A stretch of 33,748 nucleotides of DNA from Tritrichomonas foetus (taxonomy: Eukaryota; Parabasalia; Tritrichomonadida; Tritrichomonadidae). Location of the stretch: positions 1 to 33,748 of the forward strand of contig MLAK01001100.1 of the NCBI GenBank assembly GCA_001839685.1, read 5' to 3'. Under the pieces are notes generated by a model. It saw only the letters and a list, made by a program, of their open reading frames with translations, made no database searches and had not been told where the DNA came from. Position numbers and translations under genes: made by a program. Positions 19,973-28,211 of the stretch are shown here, piece by piece (position 1 is the first letter of the stretch; every line of letters starts with the position of its first letter).

Positions 19973-20758
19973 TTACGAACTATCCAAGAGCGAGGAAAAT
20001 GGAGTGAGTTTCCTCGTTGTTCGAGATAGCGGTGTAGATTGATTCCTGATTATCTGAGTTGGAGCTTCAATGGAATATATTTTTGAATTTGGCCTTGCTG
20101 TATTTACATGGTCAATTTTTGACTTATGAGTAGAGTTTTGATGAATACTATTGGATGATACTATTTTTTCGAATTCAGGTGGAACGCCTTGATGTGATTT
20201 TGCATGAACCATTCCATGACTTGAAATCGAATTCGAGCTATCATTTAAATTGGATATATTCACTAACGGGCTGATCTGCGTGCGATGGTGGTTAATTGGA
20301 AGGTTTTGCTGTTTTTGATTTCTTTGATTGAGCTCGATTCGAATATCATTGATTAAATCTTCGATTTTTCGTTCTTTGACATTATATTTTTTGACCATGA
20401 GGTGCCAGCGATGGCACAATTCGGATATCGAACGGGAAGAACCGGTGGAGTTTTTAAAGACAGGCCAAAAGGAGCACGGAATCTTTCCGTTTTTGTTATT
20501 GAATGAATTTCCGTAAAATAACGCAATGTTTCGAAAAATCAGGAGATCGTCACTTAATGAAAACGTACTGTCAGCGTATAAATTATCAGAATTTGATTGA
20601 AAGTCGACAGAATTGATCGCGGATTTTGAGATATCTTCATTGATTGGAGGAAGAGGTTCCACGTAAATTGTTGGCATTCCTGATGAAATGGGTAGAAGTG
20701 GCGGAAGTGGTATTGGATGTTTCATGCTAAAATTAAAGCTTTGCTCCTCTGATTTCAT
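19973..20758 (-). CDS. SANT/Myb-like domain protein, 261 aa
   Basis: The first 64 residues are a Pro- and Ser-rich lead. Residues about 66-127 look like a divergent SANT/Myb or Rap1-type Myb module: FSLSDDLLIFRNIALFYG, a loop with SFWPVFKNSTGSSRS, then ISELCHRWHLMVKKY as the putative recognition helix. A helical KERKIEDLINDI follows, then a long Ser/Asn/His-rich, probably disordered tail. I infer a nuclear DNA- or chromatin-binding protein. The loop between helices 1 and 2 is longer than in classical Myb. The first ATG is at 20758, with TGAAAAAGTT 19 bases upstream and TCATT 39 bases upstream on the coding strand, which supports this start. It diverges from the USP gene. Confidence 0.7.
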   Translation of the reverse strand: MKSEEQSFNFSMKHPIPLPPLLPISSGMPTIYVEPLPPINEDISKSAINSVDFQSNSDNLYADSTFSLSDDLLIFRNIALFYGNSFNNKNGKIPCSFWPVFKNSTGSSRSISELCHRWHLMVKKYNVKERKIEDLINDIRIELNQRNQKQQNLPINHHRTQISPLVNISNLNDSSNSISSHGMVHAKSHQGVPPEFEKIVSSNSIHQNSTHKSKIDHVNTARPNSKIYSIEAPTQIIRNQSTPLSRTTRKLTPFSSLLDSS

Positions 20759-20777
20759 GGCTTTATTTTAACACTTA

Positions 20778-20787
20778 AACTTTTTCA
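20778..20787 (-). promoter_or_regulatory. TGAAAAAGTT element upstream of SANT-like gene
   Basis: Extended ATTGAAAAAGTT on the coding strand, 19 bases before the ATG at 20758. The spacing is close to that at the Rab gene. Confidence 0.45.
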
Positions 20788-21307
20788 ATATTGTTCAAAT
20801 GAATACTTCTCAATTTCAGAAATTATATTTTTTTTGAATAAATTTGCTCGGTTTATTAATAATTTTGAATAGAAATAACCATTATTTTTTTGGGTTGCTT
20901 TCCTATTGAATCTATCAATTTATATCATTGAATTATTTTGAATGTATTAAAAAATATGATGTAATAGATGAAATACAAGGCTGGAAAATGGATTTATTAG
21001 ATAGTTGTGGGTTAAAGTTGTCTTCTTCCCATAACTTTTTTTTTGCCTTTTTCAATGAGACGTCACTAATTGAAATTTTTCAATGCAGATCTCAATTCTT
21101 GTTGGAAAAGAAAATGCACTTCATTTCGAAAGTGACTTTTCGATTAGATTGTATGATATCCTCAAGAATAACACCTTTTTAGTTGGAGAAATCATGGCCT
21201 GCATTAATCAATAGATTTGTTCCAAATTCATTTCTACATATTTGGTGCTTAGGCAAATGTGAAAAATTTTGAATCGCTTTAGTTTTTATCAGTGATTCAC
21301 TATACCT

Positions 21308-21396
21308 CTGCATCACGACCAAACTTGAAAAAGATTACTACATGTTTGGTCAATTCGAAAAGTGAATTTCTGGATTAACTTTTGGTCGTAATGCAG
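21308..21396. repeat. Imperfect inverted repeat, 16-base arms
   Basis: CTGCATCACGACCAAA (21308-21323) is matched by TTTGGTCGTAATGCAG (21381-21396): 15 of 16 bases complementary, 57 bases apart. Inside it, GACCAAAC also pairs with GTTTGGTC. This may be a small mobile-element remnant or a regulatory palindrome. Confidence 0.5.
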
Positions 21397-21485
21397 ATGT
21401 GTATTATTCAGATATCTTTTTTTCTTTCAATGATCATTTTTTCATGTGTGTTGTTTTGATTTTTCGTGCGCTTTTGAACTTCAAA

Positions 21486-21864
21486 ATGATTACCCAAAGC
21501 TGGAATCACAGAACTACTCGACCTACTTATGTTTATTTTACCAACAACAAGATAAATTATGATAAGGACATTCTCTCATTTTATACTTACACAGATCATG
21601 AAGAAAGAAAATTAATTCAATTTAATGGTGAGAATCATGAGAAAGGAAGATTATCATCAATTATGAATATTGGCGAGATCATCAAATTGATCTTTCTGGA
21701 CGTGATGAAGCTGAAATGATGTGATAATTCGACAATCACTTGGAGGACTCTGGGATTATTAGAAAGAACGACATATTTCCGAATTTGCCCCGTTCGATCA
21801 TGAGATGTTCAAATTCAAAAGATTTGTTGGGGATCAAAGAATGATACTTTGCTCCATGAATTGA
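21486..21864 (+). pseudogene. Possible frameshifted gene remnant, unknown family
   Basis: From an ATG at 21486 one frame reads 77 codons with balanced, protein-like composition (for example TYTDHEERKLIQFNGENHEK). A second frame then reads YEYWRDHQIDLSGRDEAEMM before stops. A third continues with IIRQSLGGLWDY and HISEFAPFDHEMFKFKRFVG up to 21864. One ancestral gene with two or three frameshifts would explain this. The alternative is chance open frames. I do not recognise the family. Confidence 0.25.
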
Positions 21865-21910
21865 TTTCCAAAAACAATTCAAAGCTGAGTTGTTTTTTTG
21901 TCCTTCTCAC

Positions 21911-21920
21911 TGAAAAAGTT
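21911..21920 (+). promoter_or_regulatory. TGAAAAAGTT element in USP upstream region
   Basis: An exact plus-strand copy, 292 bases before the ATG at 22213. It is followed by GATTCGGCG. Confidence 0.3.
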
Positions 21921-22212
21921 GATTCGGCGAAGAATTTTTTCTATTCGACATTTTGAATTAGAGAATTTATTCACCTGAGAAATATCTAATAAAACTAATT
22001 TTCGAATGAAGAGATGAACCGTTTATTAATGCAATTTATTGTACATAAATAATTGTGTTGTTTATTTTTGAAAATTATGGCGCCAATATTATTTTCAATA
22101 TTTTCATGGAGAGTCATATAGAATTTTCAATCATAAAAATTGAAATGGTGTTTCTTTTTCAATGAATTTTAATGCAAACTGGGGAAAAAATTAAGTGAAA
22201 TTGAATAAAGCA

Positions 22213-24666
22213 ATGAATGAGATGTTCAATAGAAAAAGTCGATTATGTATTGAAAAAGTTTTACGGATAGTAGAAAAAATGATTCCATCCTCTCTTCCAG
22301 ATAACGCAGAGCAGTGTCAAATCATTCGTAATCTCCTCGATTCATCACTAATACCAGATTCCGACGGTTATTTGATCTCCACAAAATGGTTCAATCAATG
22401 GAAAGAATCTGTTGGCTTTAACGACGTGGCGACTTTCTCGAAAGTTAGTCCAATTGACAACAGTCTACTAACTGTTGACGATCATGTTCGAGCTGATGCA
22501 ATCAATGGCGTTGATTATGAAATTGTATCTGAAGCCGTTTACAACAAGCTTTTCGAATGGTATGGGGGTGGACCTCCACTCAAGATGCCGATTGAGGGAG
22601 ATATGAATCACGAGACCAGCGATATAATTGTCAAAATTCCACAAATTGATATATTTTTCCGAGATGACCATCATCTTTTCGAATATTCACCGTTAAAACC
22701 AATTGATGGATTAAAGCGAATTGCGTGCGACTACTTTAAAGCCCAAGAATCAAATACCAGAATATGCGATTATACTTTTCGAATCAGATCGACAGAATTA
22801 AAAGAAAACACGAACTTATCGTATTACGGATTCAGCTCTGAAGCAACCTTATTGCTTGAAGAGCAAAACAGTGACGGGACATGGCCAGAACCCTCATCTT
22901 TGGCGAAAGTAGGCGAATTCTGGACAAGCCTAAACAGAAGTGATCCTGGAATGCACGGATTAATGAATATCCCAAACGGCTGCTACCTAAATGTTGTCCT
23001 ACAGTGTTTATTGCATGCATATCCGTTAATTCCAACTTTCACAACAAATGAATGGAAGCCCTACTTAAATGTTTCAAATCCACGAGGTACGAAAGGACGA
23101 CTCGCTGAAGCCTTTATCGAATTATATAAGGATATGTGGGAGTCCAAAACACAAGTTTTATCACCTCGATTTTTTAAGAGCGTAATTGGTCAGTATCGTC
23201 AAATTTATGAAGGCAATGATCAAAATGATGCACATGAATTAATAACTCATGCTTTAGAATTAATTCATGAAGATTTAAATCGTTCACGCATAATAAATAA
23301 TGACGAATCAACTGAAAGCACCATAAATGATGAATCTGTTGTTGAAACAGTATCATCTTGGGACAGCTACATTAAGGCCAATGATTCACCAATTGCTGAC
23401 ACTTTTCATGCAATGTTCAGATCCCGAATTGATTGTCATAAATGCAATCAACCAAGATTTTTATTTGATCCATACTCAACAATCTCACTCGCACTTCCAC
23501 TTCCGTTACAGAAAACACATCAGTTCTTATTTGTGCCTTGGGATTTGAAGCAACCACGTATCATCATGCAATTGAAGTTGAATAATCCAACTTTGCTGAC
23601 TGAAGTGACAGATGGAATCTGCGAAAAATTGAAAAAGAAAATGAACATCATTTTCGCTGAACATCAAAATAATTCTATCGAACTGAAGTGGCTAACTTCA
23701 CTTGAAATTTCATCACGCGACTATAAAATTGTTGCTTTTGAAATTCCACCACACCAGCCAGAATCAATTTTTGCACAAACTCGTATAATGGCTCCAATTT
23801 TATGTAGCAATCGATGTACACAAAAAGAAATCGATCCATTTTGTTTAGTTGAACTTCCTTCACCTGATGTTGATAAAGAAGCCATTCAAGAAGCATGTGA
23901 AAAACGGTTTGCTCCACTTTTTTCCCCTTCTTCTGGTGAAATTGTAAATCCAAAGATTAAAGAAATTATTAAAAATCTATATCCACTACAACCTTATGAT
24001 GACTGGCAACGCCTTAAAGCGAAGATATTCAGCCGTTCATATGAAAAGCAAGTCGGTTTCGAAAGAGATGAAAATGTCAGTATTGCAACGAAACGAAGAA
24101 TTGATGTAAGACTTAATTCTGGCATAATTCGTGATACTAGTAAATTTGAATGGACAGCATTTCAACAAGTTATTAACACAGTTGAAGCCCCGATAGAATC
24201 TACGCCATCAACATTCTTTACTTTAAAGGAATGCTTTGACTTGTTCGTTCATGAAGAGCAATTACAAGACACAAATGCTCACTTTTGTGAATTCTGTCAA
24301 GAGTATGTCTATGCAAGTAAGAAAATTGATATTTGGTCAGCACCAAAAGTTCTAATCATTCATTTAAAGAGATTCCAATGCACTATTTATAATAAGAAAA
24401 AACTTGATGTGAAAGTTGTTTATCCAGATGTCCTTGATCTCACACATTATATTGTTGGTGATCAAGGAAAGGACCCTGTTCGTTACAGACTATATGGAAT
24501 TATTGAGCATATTGGATCACTGGATAGTGGCCACTATGACACCATTATTTATCATCATCAGAAAGACAAATGGTATAAATTTAATGATCAGTCTGTTCAA
24601 ATCATCAAAAAAGGAAAAGCACACTCGCAAGATGCATATATTCTCTTTTACGTCCGCGTTGAATAG
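22213..24666 (+). CDS. DUSP-domain ubiquitin-specific protease (USP4/11/15-like)
   Basis: The protein of about 817 aa is a cysteine deubiquitinase. A DUSP domain with the sequence YLISTKWFNQWKESVGF lies near residues 55-71. The catalytic core begins with the Cys box GLMNIPNGCYLNVVLQ (Cys257). QNDAHELI follows, then zinc-type pairs CHKC and CEFC, LIIHLKRFQ, and the His box GSLDSGHYD (His774) with KFNDQSV (Asn791-Asp792). All catalytic residues are present. A long insert between the core halves is typical of USP4/15-type enzymes. GNTC of the usual Cys box reads PNGC here. The frame is open back to a GTG at 22195, so ATGs at 22213, 22222 and 22279 are possible. I use the first, but TGAAAAAGTT at 22251-22260 sits 18 bases before 22279, as at two other genes, so 22279 (795 aa) may be the true start. 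Confidence 0.93.
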   Translation: MNEMFNRKSRLCIEKVLRIVEKMIPSSLPDNAEQCQIIRNLLDSSLIPDSDGYLISTKWFNQWKESVGFNDVATFSKVSPIDNSLLTVDDHVRADAINGVDYEIVSEAVYNKLFEWYGGGPPLKMPIEGDMNHETSDIIVKIPQIDIFFRDDHHLFEYSPLKPIDGLKRIACDYFKAQESNTRICDYTFRIRSTELKENTNLSYYGFSSEATLLLEEQNSDGTWPEPSSLAKVGEFWTSLNRSDPGMHGLMNIPNGCYLNVVLQCLLHAYPLIPTFTTNEWKPYLNVSNPRGTKGRLAEAFIELYKDMWESKTQVLSPRFFKSVIGQYRQIYEGNDQNDAHELITHALELIHEDLNRSRIINNDESTESTINDESVVETVSSWDSYIKANDSPIADTFHAMFRSRIDCHKCNQPRFLFDPYSTISLALPLPLQKTHQFLFVPWDLKQPRIIMQLKLNNPTLLTEVTDGICEKLKKKMNIIFAEHQNNSIELKWLTSLEISSRDYKIVAFEIPPHQPESIFAQTRIMAPILCSNRCTQKEIDPFCLVELPSPDVDKEAIQEACEKRFAPLFSPSSGEIVNPKIKEIIKNLYPLQPYDDWQRLKAKIFSRSYEKQVGFERDENVSIATKRRIDVRLNSGIIRDTSKFEWTAFQQVINTVEAPIESTPSTFFTLKECFDLFVHEEQLQDTNAHFCEFCQEYVYASKKIDIWSAPKVLIIHLKRFQCTIYNKKKLDVKVVYPDVLDLTHYIVGDQGKDPVRYRLYGIIEHIGSLDSGHYDTIIYHHQKDKWYKFNDQSVQIIKKGKAHSQDAYILFYVRVE
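22251..22260 (+). promoter_or_regulatory. TGAAAAAGTT element at USP start
   Basis: Extended ATTGAAAAAGTT, 18 bases before the ATG at 22279. If the gene starts there, this copy is promoter-placed; if it starts at 22213, it is coding. It is preceded by AGAAAAAGTCGATTAT. Confidence 0.4.
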
Positions 24667-26223
24667 GCCTATCAATCACGAAATTTTCATTTTGGTAGTT
24701 ATATTATTATGATAATATATTTTTTATATTTTTTTAAACAATGAATATCGATTAATCTGTTTTAAAACTTTTTCATGATAGAAATATATCAATTATTAGT
24801 TAAACAACAAAGGGGAATTTATAGAATAAATTGCATGGTGAATAAAAAGTTTCAAAATGAATATTCTAATGATGATGTAGATTATCATCATACAGTGATT
24901 TGTAATAACAGCAAAGAATCTTTGAGTCAACAAAAGATTTTTTTTTTTTTTTTTTCATGATTTGTCTGATGGGGATAAGTTTATGTGAATGATGATATAT
25001 GAGTGAGTATAAACCATTTCTCACAGAGCTGAATAAATGATATATTTCCACTTTCGGATTATGAATTTTCAATGAATGTTTTTCCTCACTCAATGTCAAG
25101 AATATAAGAAGAATTATGAATATTAAAGATGGGGAAAGATCAAAAAGTGCAGAACTCTCACAAAATTCAGATTCATTTCTCATTAATCTGCAATGAAAAA
25201 TTAGAACTAAATTTTAATAGTCAAAACATCAAACGAACGCTCTAAACTGTATTATGGTTTCACCTTTTCGATCAACTCAGAGATTACCCCAAAGAATGGT
25301 TAAGTGTCGATAAAACGATGAATGAAGAAAATAGATTTAATTTATTACCACAAAAATAATGAAAACCGCTGAATAAGATTCAAAATTTTTTGTGAAGATA
25401 AGATTTTCAATGAAAAAATAATGACTTTCTATAACGTATTTTGATAAAGAAATACAATTTGTGAATTTACAGCTTTCAAATTCTTATATCATTGATATTG
25501 TGTTCATTCTTTTTTATTTGTTTATATTTACCATTTAAGACAAATTCGTATTCATGAATGTTATTGTCTTTCACAAAAAATTGTGAAGGATTTTGGTGAA
25601 AGAATATCCTCATTCAACCGTTTAAATTTAAATCCCAATAGCTCCAGGGATTTCTATTGATGATTAATTATTTTCTATATGGGATTTTTGTAAATGATAT
25701 TTTCTCTAACTAAATCTTTAATATACAATCAAAATCATTAAAATATACTAATATAAATTCATTATATAATCATGAACAAATTGAATAAGAACAATATTTT
25801 TTTTTTGTGAGTGGTAAAATCTTTTCATAATTTTTCAATTTTCAATGAACATACTCTTTACCTTCAGAAATTATTTCGAATAGTTCCAAAGATATTTTGA
25901 AGATATCTTGATTCTATTTGAGATTATTTCCGAAGATAAATGAATAATCATAGTTGCTAGTTTATTTTTCACAGATGGAAATATATCATTTCCGATTCTT
26001 CCATTCTCTAAACAAAATAATTACCAAAAAAATAAACATCTCGTTACACAAAAGATTTGGCGTTAATTAGAAATTTATATTCAATATTTTCAATTTAAAT
26101 CATATATTTCTAAAAAAAATAACTAAAAAATTGTGAAGATGTATAAAATAATTCAAGGAAAAAATTCAAAGGATATCTCACAATTGTCTCAATCTTCCTA
26201 CAAAAAAAAAAATCTTCCAATTC
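24667..26223. other. Long AT-rich intergenic region
   Basis: About 1.56 kb between the USP and Myb genes. It has an 18-T run (24938-24955), one TGAAAAAGTT on the minus strand (24766-24775) and several open frames driven by composition. The minus ORF 24866-25183 (105 codons) has an ATG with TCATT nearby and a hydrophobic segment, but it runs through the poly-T tract and matches nothing I know. I do not call a gene. Confidence 0.5.
24766..24775 (-). promoter_or_regulatory. Orphan TGAAAAAGTT element
   Basis: A minus-strand copy with no recognised gene downstream of it on that strand; the nearest gene on the left ends at 24666. On the plus strand it abuts an ATG of a doubtful 61-codon ORF. Confidence 0.25.
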
Positions 26224-27402
26224 ATGGAGATTCACAAGAGTCCAATTCTACCCTACCCTTCCAATCTAGCTCATACAAATATGGACAAAAGATTAGATTC
26301 GTCATGTCCTCAACCGATTTTGACATCTATTTTATCCCATTCCAAGTATTCACAATCGCAAATAATATCTTCGAAAAATGACCAAAAAACTATTTTTCCT
26401 AACTCCAATAATCAATTGAAGATAGAACAACCCAAAAAAGCTCATCCAAAATCGAAATTCGGCGTTGATGAAGATATGAAATTACGCTCGCTTGTTGCCC
26501 AATTTGGTGAAAATAATTGGCCTCAGGTTGCTGCCAACATGCCAAACCGAAACACAAGACAATGCAAAGAACGATGGTGCAATTATCTCGCTCCTGGTAT
26601 TCGAAAGACCCCTTGGACAACTGAAGAAGATGAACTTTTGTTAGAAAAAGTTCGGGAAATTGGAGCAAGGTGGGTCCAGATTGCCAAATTCTTTCCAATG
26701 CGAACAGACATCTCAATTAAAAATAGATTTTTGGTTCTCGAACGAAGAAATAAAAAGGAAATGGCAAGAAGTGGAGAATTGAATCATTCATCGAATTCAA
26801 ATGTGCTAAATCCAAATGATGGACTCCCTCAAAACATTTCGAACGAAACTTATAATTTAGCTGAACAAACAAATCATTTCAGTCCTTCAAAAATTAACGA
26901 TTTCCTTGAGACAATCAATCCACTCAACCAGTCTGATTTGAAACATCTTTTTAATTCACATCACCGCATGAATAATAATGAAATCATTGTAAATAATCAA
27001 AATGACAGTATTGGATATAACAATGGCCAGAATATTTTGAATAATCGCAATAGCGAAATTGGTTATAATAACAACTCCACCTGCAATCAAAATCTATTGG
27101 AAAATAGAAATGATAGGATTAATTATTCAAATACTGGCGTAAATTGTAATGTTGGAAGAATTATCAATAATAATTCAAATAGTACTGTGTATAGCAAATA
27201 CACAAAATACAGCAATTATTGTAACACATATAATGAACAAAGTTCTGATAATTCTGATAATAGTGAAGAAAAGCTTTATTTCCCGCCTGTTTATTTATTG
27301 CCTCCGAAAAAAGCAATTTTGGCTATACAAACAAGAACTTTGTTACACCAACCACCTGATAAAGCTACACCTGTTATTCCATCTCGTTTCATTCGAGTGT
27401 GA
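26224..27402 (+). CDS. R2R3 Myb-type transcription factor with Asn-rich tail
   Basis: The 392-aa protein has two Myb repeats: R2 at about 77-124 (FGVDEDMKLRSLV ... NNWPQVA ... QCKERWCNYLAPG) and R3 at about 128-176 (TPWTTEEDELLLEKV ... RWVQIAKFFP ... SIKNRFLVLERR). The first Trp of R2 is replaced by Phe79, as in many Myb R2 variants. QCKERWCN and IKNRF are the recognition helices. Such R2R3 factors are expanded in trichomonads, where some bind promoter elements. Residues 180-335 are Asn-rich, with a roughly 20-residue imperfect repeat (IGYNNGQNILNNRN, IGYNNNSTCNQNLLENRN). The ATG at 26224 is first in frame, but the 76 residues before the Myb region are low-complexity, so Met20 is also possible. 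Confidence 0.92.
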   Translation: MEIHKSPILPYPSNLAHTNMDKRLDSSCPQPILTSILSHSKYSQSQIISSKNDQKTIFPNSNNQLKIEQPKKAHPKSKFGVDEDMKLRSLVAQFGENNWPQVAANMPNRNTRQCKERWCNYLAPGIRKTPWTTEEDELLLEKVREIGARWVQIAKFFPMRTDISIKNRFLVLERRNKKEMARSGELNHSSNSNVLNPNDGLPQNISNETYNLAEQTNHFSPSKINDFLETINPLNQSDLKHLFNSHHRMNNNEIIVNNQNDSIGYNNGQNILNNRNSEIGYNNNSTCNQNLLENRNDRINYSNTGVNCNVGRIINNNSNSTVYSKYTKYSNYCNTYNEQSSDNSDNSEEKLYFPPVYLLPPKKAILAIQTRTLLHQPPDKATPVIPSRFIRV

Positions 27403-28211
27403 TGATTATATTGTTTCAATTTCTATGATCTGTATTTTAAAAAAAAACTTACATGTAATGTATATATGTAGTTGATATTTGTTATATTTAGATGGCAAAT
27501 AAACAATTGTTTTAATGCAAACATGTTTTCATTATCTTGTTTTCTATTCGTTTCCATTTTTTCACACTTTTTTTTTTATGTTTGTCATTTGGAGTTATTC
27601 TTTTTTTTTTAAAAAAAAAGTGAAACAAAATTAGTCGTGTTGAAACTCCCAACATTATATTTCGTTTTGATTTGATTTTAATTTTGTTTGTCCAAACTAC
27701 TGTAAGTGATTTAACTACAAATTTTATTATCATGTTCAAAACGTTTGTTTTGGGAATAGAAATATTTATCTTCTGCAATGAAATTGTAATCAGCAATCCA
27801 TCATGCCATGCTCTTTATATGACAATGAATGTTTTTCCTTTCACTTGATAATTTGAAATATACTTTACATTCACTTTAAATTTGCTTGTATTGAAATAAA
27901 ATTGGCGGAACTGCATCATCAGTATTCTTTGGGAAACGTGAACAATACTTTTTATAAGAAATGGCTTTATATCATTCATATAGACTTCATAATTTAAGAA
28001 ATAGTCCCTTTAAAACTATGTATTAGTTAATTTCGGCATACAAGTGAAGTGATCTTTTTTCTGTGAACTTTAATCATCTGGAAAATGTGAAGTCATTTTC
28101 AGATCAAATTAGATGTAATGACATTTTTTTATTGATAACTATTGACTGACATAATGTGTTTTTTCTTTAAAACACTACCATCAAAGGTGATATCTTTGAT
28201 TTAATATCTTC
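27403..28211. other. Intergenic spacer with T/A tract
   Basis: AT-rich spacer containing a T10-A9 self-complementary tract (27601-27619) and a small imperfect hairpin (28076-28104: ATCTGGAAAATG pairing with CATTTTCAGAT, one bulge, 6-base loop). No gene is seen. Confidence 0.5.

Larger units (their letters stand above)
20759..22212. other. Divergent intergenic region with repeats and possible gene remnant
   Basis: A 1.45-kb region. It holds TGAAAAAGTT copies at 20778-20787 (minus) and 21911-21920 (plus), an inverted repeat at 21308-21396, and a possible broken ORF at 21486-21864. The ORF at 20928-21182 has no ATG at its open end and no recognisable motif, so I do not call it. Confidence 0.5.

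Noticed and set aside
20928..21182. 84-codon plus-strand open frame
   Set aside because: It opens with TTG, has no ATG near its start and no protein-like pattern.
24775..24960. 61-codon plus ORF starting right at AACTTTTTCATG
   Set aside because: It ends in the same poly-T tract, has no recognisable content, and the motif faces the opposite strand.
24866..25183. 105-codon minus-strand ORF with an ATG, nearby TCATT and a hydrophobic segment
   Set aside because: It runs through an 18-base poly-T tract read as a Lys run, has AT-driven composition and no known motif.
27512..27796. 94-codon minus ORF
   Set aside because: It starts at TTG and is a Lys/Ile-rich reading of AT-rich spacer, including the T/A tract.
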